From NCBI RefSeq assembly GCF_024171525.1, contig NZ_JALJZY010000002.1, positions 1 through 64,000 of the forward strand: DNA of 64,000 bases, in the 5' to 3' direction. The stretch comes from Neisseriaceae bacterium HSC-16F19 (GTDB lineage Bacteria; Pseudomonadota; Gammaproteobacteria; Burkholderiales; Neisseriaceae). Of this stretch, positions 58,689 through 64,000 are shown in pieces; position 1 is the stretch's first letter; every line of letters starts with the position of its first letter. The notes beneath the pieces are model-generated. The model made no database searches and was not told the origin of the DNA. It was given only the letters and a program-made list of their open reading frames with translations. The position numbers were made by a program, and so were the translations under genes.

Positions 58689-60490
58689 GCACCTCCCAAG
58701 TGAAAATGGCCGTGTATCATGTGTTTAAAGCGTTTGACCACTTGCAGCGCGTCTTTGAGCAAATCGCGCTCCAGGGTGGAGAGATTGGCGGTGTCCAATT
58801 GGTTGGGCACTTGGCTGTCAAGGTTGAGGGCCTGCAAATTGGCTTTGAGGCGCAAATCCATCAGATAGCTGAGGGCTTCGGCGGTATCTTTGCCGAGTTT
58901 GGCATCGATGATGTGCAGCTGCACCAGTTTTTGCAGGCGCTCGAAGGTATTGGTTTCGTCGATACGCGCTTCCAGCGCCAAGGAGCGCACACCGTGCACC
59001 ACCGGGAAAATGCCCATTTTTTTGATGTCCATTTTCTCGCTCTCGTCGCGGCTGAGCAGGCGCGAGAAAAAACCGCGGTTGTGGTTGTCGAACATTTCCA
59101 CCGCGCGGGCAAAGGTCATCAGCATGCCCACATCGTTGATCATGATTTTTTGCAGGTGTTCTTTCACTTCATCCAGCATGGAAGCATCGCCGGCCACCAC
59201 TTTGGCATCCACAAAAATCGCCAGCTTCATCATGGATTCCGGGCTGGGGGCGCGGCACCATTGCGCCACCATGCGCTTGTATTCGTCCAGGCTTTTGCGC
59301 CATTCGATATTGCTGACCATGATGTTGCCGGGACAGGGCGGATAGCCCAGACGGGTGAGGGTGGCGGAGAATTGTTCGGCCACGGTGCGTGCCAGTTCCG
59401 GGTCTACCGTGTCGCGGATGATCAGGCCGTTGTCCTGATCGGTTTTCAGAATCTGCTCACCGCGCCCTTCCGAGCCCATCACAATCAGGCAGGAGTTATC
59501 GTAAAGTTCTTGCGGCGCGAGGATGCGCCAGGCTTTTTCAAACAGGCTGGTATTGAGCACCTGCATCAGCTGCGCCAGTTGCGGCGCACCCACGCCGTTG
59601 TTGCGCAAGAGCTGGATGGAGTGGGTCATCTGCTCGGCAATCTCAATCAACTCATCAATGCTGTTGGCGCGGTCGAGGCGCTGGGCTACCAAATGGGAGT
59701 GGTTGGAGAAATAGGCCAGTACGTCGATTTGTTCCAGCGCACCGACAATTTCGCCTTCTTCGGTGACCACCAGGCGCTGGATATTGTGCTGGGTCATGCG
59801 CAGCAAGGCGTTGAACACATAGTCGTCCATGTCGATGCTGATCAGATCAAAACGGCTCCATTGGTGCAAGGGGTCGCTGCCCGACGCACCGGCAATGGTG
59901 ATGTCGCGAAAGGCCGATTCGGTAAACAGGCCCACCTGGTCTTGGTGGTGTACCAAAATGGTTTTGGTTTTGTGTTCCTTCATGGCCAAGGCGGCATCCA
60001 AAACCGTGGCCTGGCCGGTGAGCCACATGGTGTTTTGACGGTAGGCATCGCGTACGGTGGCGGTAAACAGGCTTTCCAGCTCCTGTTCTTCCTGATTGCC
60101 GGAAAGGGCGGCCATTTTCTCGGCCACGCTGGCGTAGAAATAAGTACCGAAACGCGGATTGGAAGCCATGATGTCCAGCACGGTGTCGCGGGGGATGGTG
60201 TAGACCAGTGCTTCTTCGGCCACCACAAAGCGGTGCAGGCTGTAGCCTTCCATCATGGCGCGGGCTTCAAAGGTGTCGCGGGCATCGTAGACCGCAATCA
60301 CTTCACCGTCGGGGCCGACTTCTTTGATCAAACCCTTGATAACCACATAAAGATGGCCGATGTCCTGCTCGGCCTCGATGATCACTTCGCCGTCGCTAAA
60401 AAAGGCAATGTCGACGGACTTTTGCAGTTGCGACTGCTCGGACGCAGTCAGTTGGTTGAACGGAGGGAAATTGAAATCAAATCGTTCCAT
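58685..60490 (-). CDS. cNMP-binding / CBS / DUF294 nucleotidyltransferase-like protein
   Basis: I use ATG 60490 (MERFDFNFPPF, 601 aa). Domain order: cyclic-nucleotide-binding fold at about residues 20-130 (FFSDGEVIIEAEQDIGHLYVVIKGLI), paired CBS repeats at about 155-280 (TAVRDAYRQNTMWLTGQ onwards), a DUF294 nucleotidyltransferase-like domain at about 310-445 with GSEGRGEQILKTDQDNGLI, then the DUF294 C-terminal domain. This is a sensor-type protein. Its overlap with the exonuclease gene suggests that it regulates that enzyme. Confidence 0.88.
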   Translation of the reverse strand: MERFDFNFPPFNQLTASEQSQLQKSVDIAFFSDGEVIIEAEQDIGHLYVVIKGLIKEVGPDGEVIAVYDARDTFEARAMMEGYSLHRFVVAEEALVYTIPRDTVLDIMASNPRFGTYFYASVAEKMAALSGNQEEQELESLFTATVRDAYRQNTMWLTGQATVLDAALAMKEHKTKTILVHHQDQVGLFTESAFRDITIAGASGSDPLHQWSRFDLISIDMDDYVFNALLRMTQHNIQRLVVTEEGEIVGALEQIDVLAYFSNHSHLVAQRLDRANSIDELIEIAEQMTHSIQLLRNNGVGAPQLAQLMQVLNTSLFEKAWRILAPQELYDNSCLIVMGSEGRGEQILKTDQDNGLIIRDTVDPELARTVAEQFSATLTRLGYPPCPGNIMVSNIEWRKSLDEYKRMVAQWCRAPSPESMMKLAIFVDAKVVAGDASMLDEVKEHLQKIMINDVGMLMTFARAVEMFDNHNRGFFSRLLSRDESEKMDIKKMGIFPVVHGVRSLALEARIDETNTFERLQKLVQLHIIDAKLGKDTAEALSYLMDLRLKANLQALNLDSQVPNQLDTANLSTLERDLLKDALQVVKRFKHMIHGHFHLGGA

Positions 60491-60671
60491 TAAAGTAGAT
60501 CCTTTGTAGTAGTAGTTAAATTGTGATAACTGCGCTATTTTGCCTGTTTTGGATAGCATGAAGCAATCACTCAGATTAATTCGGAAAGGTCACTTGTTTT
60601 CAGACGAACAGCACTGAGTGAGATAAGACTGCACAATACAGACCGGGCGTGGTAAGAAAAATATCAAACAA

Positions 60672-60697
60672 AAGCCGCCATATGGAGATGGCGGCTT
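60672..60697 (-). terminator. Terminator after the first parvulin gene
   Basis: AAGCCGCCAT / ATGGCGGCTT with a 6-nt loop is followed on the minus strand by TTTGTTTG, downstream of the gene ending at 60742. Confidence 0.75.
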
Positions 60698-60741
60698 GAG
60701 AGACGGGCTGCCTGAAAGGCAGATATACGGCATGCAAAAAC

Positions 60742-61515
60742 TTATTGTGCAGCACCCAAAGGCGGCAGGCCGCTTTCTTCCAGGAGTTTGTTGATAGCTT
60801 CCTGTACTTTTTCCTGCTTGGCCTGGTCGCGCAACTGTTCCTTCACTTGGTCAAACGGCGGGGCATTGCTGCTGTTGCGGGCACCGGCAAGTTTGAGCAG
60901 GAAGTACTGGCCTTCCAGTTCCACCACATCGCCGGTAATCTGGCCGGGCTGCATGATGGCGGCAATATGGGCGATTTGCGGCGGCAGCTGTTGCGGGCTG
61001 AACCAAGTGTCGGTGGACGACTCCGGATTTACTTCCTTCATCAGCGCTTCAAACGCCAAGCCTTTTTTCAAACGGGCCAAACCGGCTTCGGCCGCGGCTT
61101 TGTCTGCAAACTGAATGGGCAGTAACTTGATTTCGCGGGTGAGGGCGGCGTAGCTCTGGCGCAGTTCGGTATCGCTGACTTCGGTCTGATTGCGCAGGTA
61201 TTCGACATAGGCACCGGCATAAAATTGCGCTTGGGCATTCAAAAGACCGGCTTTGACTTCCGGCTGCTGGTCCAAACCGGCTTTGAGGGCGGCAGCCTGC
61301 AAAATGTCGATGGTTTGCAGTTCGCGGGTAATGTCGGCAGTCAGCTGGGCAGTATCGGGTGCTTCCACGCCGGGCTGTTGCGGAATATTGCCTTGGACTT
61401 GTTTGAGCATCGCGTCGATGCGGGCCTGATCGATTTTTGGAGCCTCGGTGGCGAGGGCAAAACCGGCGGCAATGGCGCTCAAGCCGGCAATCCAGGGGGT
61501 GATGCGTTTGGTCAT
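60742..61515 (-). CDS. Exported peptidyl-prolyl isomerase, parvulin (PpiC) type
   Basis: The 257-residue protein has an N-terminal signal-like segment (about residues 6-22), a SurA-type helical N-domain (TADITRELQTIDILQAAALKAGL), and a C-terminal parvulin domain with VNPESSTDTWFSPQQLPPQIAHIAAIMQPGQITGDVVELEGQYFLLKL. It probably helps fold outer-membrane or periplasmic proteins. A second parvulin lies just upstream, so the pair may be a tandem duplication that has diverged. Confidence 0.82.
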   Translation of the reverse strand: MTKRITPWIAGLSAIAAGFALATEAPKIDQARIDAMLKQVQGNIPQQPGVEAPDTAQLTADITRELQTIDILQAAALKAGLDQQPEVKAGLLNAQAQFYAGAYVEYLRNQTEVSDTELRQSYAALTREIKLLPIQFADKAAAEAGLARLKKGLAFEALMKEVNPESSTDTWFSPQQLPPQIAHIAAIMQPGQITGDVVELEGQYFLLKLAGARNSSNAPPFDQVKEQLRDQAKQEKVQEAINKLLEESGLPPLGAAQ

Positions 61516-61558
61516 GGCGGTTCTCGTTATTAGGACGCAGAGTCAAGTGAAAAACAGT

Positions 61559-61598
61559 TTTTCAGGCAGCCTGTGCTGTGGGGCAGGCTGCCTGAAAC
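61559..61598 (-). terminator. Inverted DUS pair between the two parvulin genes
   Basis: TTTCAGGCAGCCTG and CAGGCTGCCTGAAA flank about 12 nt, between the upstream parvulin stop and the downstream parvulin start. Confidence 0.55.
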
Positions 61599-61613
61599 AT
61601 CAAAAAGCGGATT

Positions 61614-62486
61614 TTATTTGATGGTGGCCTTTTGGTACAACTCCGAAATGGCGGCTTCCACGCGTGCTTCTTGCAGATTTTGTACCAATTCTGCTTCCAA
61701 GTCTTTAAAAGCCGGTATTTTCACCGCGCGTTTGTCATTGATGTAGAACACGGCGTAAATACCGTCGCCTTGCAGCGGGGTCTGGGTGTACTGGCCTTTT
61801 TTCAAATCCTTGACGGCGGCATAGAGCGGCGGCGCGCTTTGTTCCAAATCTTTCAGCGCCACATAGTTGGGGGCGATGCCGCCGGCGTTTTTGCCGCGCG
61901 GGTCTATGGTGTATTTGGTGGCCACAGAGCGGAAGCTCTTGCGCGCTTTCAGTTCGGCAATGGCTTGATTGGCGTCTTCCGCCTTCTGGGTAATGATCTC
62001 GCCCAGCTGTACTTCATCGCTGCCTTTGTAGAATTGGCTCACCTCTTTGTAGGTGGCCTCCACTTCTTCTTTGGTTATCGGTTGGCTGTTAACCACGGCA
62101 GACAAAAAGGCGTGGGTGAGCAGATTGTCTTGGAATGTCGCCCAGTCTTCCTTGAAGCCGGGCTTTTTGTCGTCACCGGCTTTTTTGGCTTCGGCCAAGG
62201 CTTCGCTGACAGCGGCTTTAAATTGCGGGTCTTGGTCGATTTTCAAACGCTTGGCTTCCTGAATCATCAGCGTGCGGGTGATCAGGCGCTTGGTGATGTT
62301 TTGACGCAATTCCGGCGTATCCTGCAACTGGCCCTGGCTTTCGCGCACAATCAGCTGCACTTGGGTGTCGATGTCTTTGCGGTCGATTTTGGTGCCGTTA
62401 ACCGTGGCAACGGTTTGCGCCCACGCGGCAGGGCTGAGGGTGACGGCAATCAGAGTGGCGGCAAGCAGTTTTTTCATAGGGGTCAT
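61614..62486 (-). CDS. Exported peptidyl-prolyl isomerase, parvulin (PpiC/PrsA) type
   Basis: I use ATG 62486 (MTPMKKLLAATL, 290 aa); ATG 62477 is equally possible. The signal peptide ends at AAWA-QTVATVNG. The N-domain includes FVNSQ-type helices (RQNITKRLITRTLMIQEAKRL), and the parvulin domain has KYTIDPRGKNAGGIAPNYVAL. Position after bolA matches the Neisseria arrangement, where this lipoprotein-like PpiC is surface or periplasmic. Confidence 0.85.
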   Translation of the reverse strand: MTPMKKLLAATLIAVTLSPAAWAQTVATVNGTKIDRKDIDTQVQLIVRESQGQLQDTPELRQNITKRLITRTLMIQEAKRLKIDQDPQFKAAVSEALAEAKKAGDDKKPGFKEDWATFQDNLLTHAFLSAVVNSQPITKEEVEATYKEVSQFYKGSDEVQLGEIITQKAEDANQAIAELKARKSFRSVATKYTIDPRGKNAGGIAPNYVALKDLEQSAPPLYAAVKDLKKGQYTQTPLQGDGIYAVFYINDKRAVKIPAFKDLEAELVQNLQEARVEAAISELYQKATIK

Positions 62487-62514
62487 CACTTTCACAAACA
62501 AGGTTACAGTAAAA

Positions 62515-62787
62515 TCAGGATTGCAGATGTTCGCGGGGCGTCAATGCCTTGATGCTCAAGGCATGGATGCGTGTCGGGAACAGATCGGCGAGGGCGTTTT
62601 TGACCAAGCGCTGGCGGTTGATGCGGCTTTGGCCTTCAAAAGTGGCACTGACAATTACCAGACTGAAATGGCCGCCGCCGGTATTGCCGGCATGGCCGAT
62701 GTGCAGATGACTGTCGTTTTGCAAATGCAGATGCAGTGGTGAGAGCACCGCCAGACGGCTGCGGATTTCGGCTTCGGTGTTGCTCAT
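62515..62787 (-). CDS. BolA family protein
   Basis: The 90-residue protein has the BolA fold signature: EIRSRLAVLSPLHLHLQNDSHLHIGH, then GGGHFSLVIVSATFEGQSRINRQRLV and a final IHALSIKAL. BolA proteins bind glutaredoxin/Fe-S partners or DNA. The start overlaps the YciI stop by 4 bp (ATGA), part of the yciB-yciI-bolA-parvulin operon. Confidence 0.92.
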   Translation of the reverse strand: MSNTEAEIRSRLAVLSPLHLHLQNDSHLHIGHAGNTGGGHFSLVIVSATFEGQSRINRQRLVKNALADLFPTRIHALSIKALTPREHLQS

Positions 62788-63074
62788 GCGGGCAGTACTT
62801 TTTTAAACGGGCGGATCAGAATTTCGGCATACACCCCGGCTTCTACATAGGGATCTTCCTGCGCCCAGGCTTCCGCTTCGTCCAAAGAGGGAAAATCAGC
62901 CACGATCAGGCTGCCTGAAAAAGCCGCATCGTTATCGGGCAGAGGGTTGGGGCCGGCCAACACCAAGCGGTTTTCGGCTTGCAGGGCCTCCAGGCGGGCC
63001 ACATGGCGCGGGCGCGCTTCCAGGCGGGCTTCGAGGGTATCGTCAGCATCGGTGGCCAGAAACATAAACAGCAT
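62784..63074 (-). CDS. YciI family protein
   Basis: The 96-residue ferredoxin-like-fold protein has LEARLEARPRHVARLEALQAENRLVLAGP in the first half and ADFPSLDEAEAWAQEDPYVEAGVYAEILIRPFKKV in the second, the YciI/YCII pattern with the His-Asp pair. The function is unsettled. It is coupled to yciB (TGATG) upstream and to bolA (ATGA) downstream. Confidence 0.9.
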   Translation of the reverse strand: MLFMFLATDADDTLEARLEARPRHVARLEALQAENRLVLAGPNPLPDNDAAFSGSLIVADFPSLDEAEAWAQEDPYVEAGVYAEILIRPFKKVLPA

Positions 63075-63610
63075 CAGTTTTCTTCTTTCGGTAAATAACG
63101 GCTTAAAAACAGCATTTGCACAATCACAAAGGCCAAGAGCAGACCGGTACTGCCGAAGAGCTTGTAATTAACCCATTGCGCCTCGGTAAAACGGTAGGCC
63201 ACCCACAGATTGATCAGGCCCATGAAAATTAAAAAGCCGACCCAGGCGTAAGCGAGCTTGGGCCAGATGTGTTCCGGCAGCTTTATTTCTTTGCCCATGG
63301 CGGCTTTGAGCGGATTTTTGCCCAAAAGCTGCGCCAAGAGCAGGGCCGCAGACATGGCCCAAAACAGAATGGTGGGCTTCCACATAATAAAATGGGCGTC
63401 TTTAAAGGCAATGGTGGCACCGCCGAAGACCACGATCAGCACCAGACTCAGCCATTGCATGGTTTGCAGTTTGCGGTGTTTCAGCCACAAAAAAGCGGCT
63501 TGAATCACGCCGCCTGCTACGGCCACGGCGGTGGCCCAGACTATATTCTTGGTGGCAACATAGGTGGCGAAAAACAGAATAACCACCAAAAATTCAAACA
63601 AGGCTTTCAT
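63074..63610 (-). CDS. yciB: Inner membrane septation protein YciB (IspZ)
   Basis: The 178-residue protein has about five membrane segments. MKALFEFLVVILFFATYVAT at the start, KPTILFWAMSAALLLAQLLGKN in the middle and the tail MLFLSRYLPKEEN are typical of YciB/IspZ. It is linked to cell-envelope integrity and septation in other bacteria. It is the first gene of the operon running to the second parvulin gene. Confidence 0.93.
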   Translation of the reverse strand: MKALFEFLVVILFFATYVATKNIVWATAVAVAGGVIQAAFLWLKHRKLQTMQWLSLVLIVVFGGATIAFKDAHFIMWKPTILFWAMSAALLLAQLLGKNPLKAAMGKEIKLPEHIWPKLAYAWVGFLIFMGLINLWVAYRFTEAQWVNYKLFGSTGLLLAFVIVQMLFLSRYLPKEEN

Positions 63611-64000
63611 GGTTCAGTGCGTGACAAATTCGGGCAAATGTGAACGAAATTAAGGTGCGCATCATAACAGCAGATAAGGTGTTCTGGCTATACGGCAGTG
63701 CGGGCTGTTGTGGGGCGGGCGGTTTGTCATATCCCTGTATTTGCAGGCTTGGGCGGCGAATATGTATGCAAAATGTTACGTTTTGCAAGTGAAGTGCTGG
63801 AAAATTGGCACAAAAACGGCATAAATTTACCCGTAAAGTGGCAACGGTGCTCAGAAAACGTTATGATGACACCGTTAAAACCTTTAAGGGGCGCGCTTTT
63901 GCCATCGTGCGGATGATTCCGCCACGGCATGTGTCCGGCAGGTTATTCCCGTTTTTAAGTTTATTTTCAGGCAGGCTGTCTGTGTACAGGCCTGCCGTCA
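63611..64000. other. Intergenic region at the right edge, no gene identified
   Basis: This is AT-rich upstream DNA of yciB, then a segment with small open frames but no recognisable protein or ribosome binding site. DUS-like words near 63966-63998 are imperfect. A gene may begin beyond the edge. Confidence 0.4.

Overview
The window is chromosomal DNA from a Neisseriaceae bacterium. Dozens of copies of the 12-mer AGGCTGCCTGAA (or its complement) occur, often as inverted pairs just after genes. This is a Neisseriaceae DNA uptake sequence (DUS); from memory the dialect is that of Simonsiella-type species rather than the GCCGTCTGAA core of meningococci and gonococci. Correia-like elements, dRS3-like palindromes, a qNOR/NsrR pair and the yciB-yciI-bolA-parvulin order also fit this family. 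I cannot name the species.

Layout. 1-1570: the end of an IS481-type element abutting a decapitated gene, inverted repeats and an orphan ORF. 1636-4451: scpA-rep. 4798-11020 (mostly minus strand): CinA-like protein, phosphomannomutase, an HSL-type hydrolase, ruvB, a DUF2625 protein and mltG. 11844-19920 (minus): icd, tRNA-Ala(GGC), an FAD-linked oxidase, ppc, radA and a hotdog-fold protein. 20053-22168 (plus): dapF, DUF484 and a membrane protein. 22817-32958: an IclR regulator divergent from gcdH, a CoA-transferase, nsrR, norB and ETF-quinone oxidoreductase. 33408-34265: an Ada-like alkyltransferase. 34468-43763 (minus): a restriction-modification-like operon. 44235-54757: a PLD lipoprotein, rnc-era, ratA-rnfH-pth, ubiD and ilvE. 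55644-63610 (minus): actP with its DUF4212 subunit, a DEDDh exonuclease with a cNMP/CBS/DUF294 protein, two parvulins, bolA, yciI and yciB.

The main accessory system is the three-gene, translationally coupled operon at 34468-43763. It encodes a beta-class DNA methyltransferase with type III Mod architecture, a Res-like DEAD/DEAH helicase with a candidate PD-DxK nuclease site, and a SNF2/RapA-like helicase. The methyltransferase is split by a run of 11 C on the coding strand. Ten C would restore one ORF of about 1038 codons, so this looks like a phase-variable switch caught OFF. Its target-recognition segment is AT-rich and looks imported.

A second theme is small mobile repeats. Six Correia-like elements share unusual ends (TATAGTCATTTAAAATAA / TTATTTTATTCGACTATA). 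Two of them provide the last codons and the stop of the gene they entered, giving two unrelated proteins the same YSHLK tail. One is nested in a copy of a second MITE family. Metabolically, gcdH, the CoA-transferase and ETF-QO can form a glutarate/glutaryl-CoA oxidation route that feeds electrons to the quinone pool.
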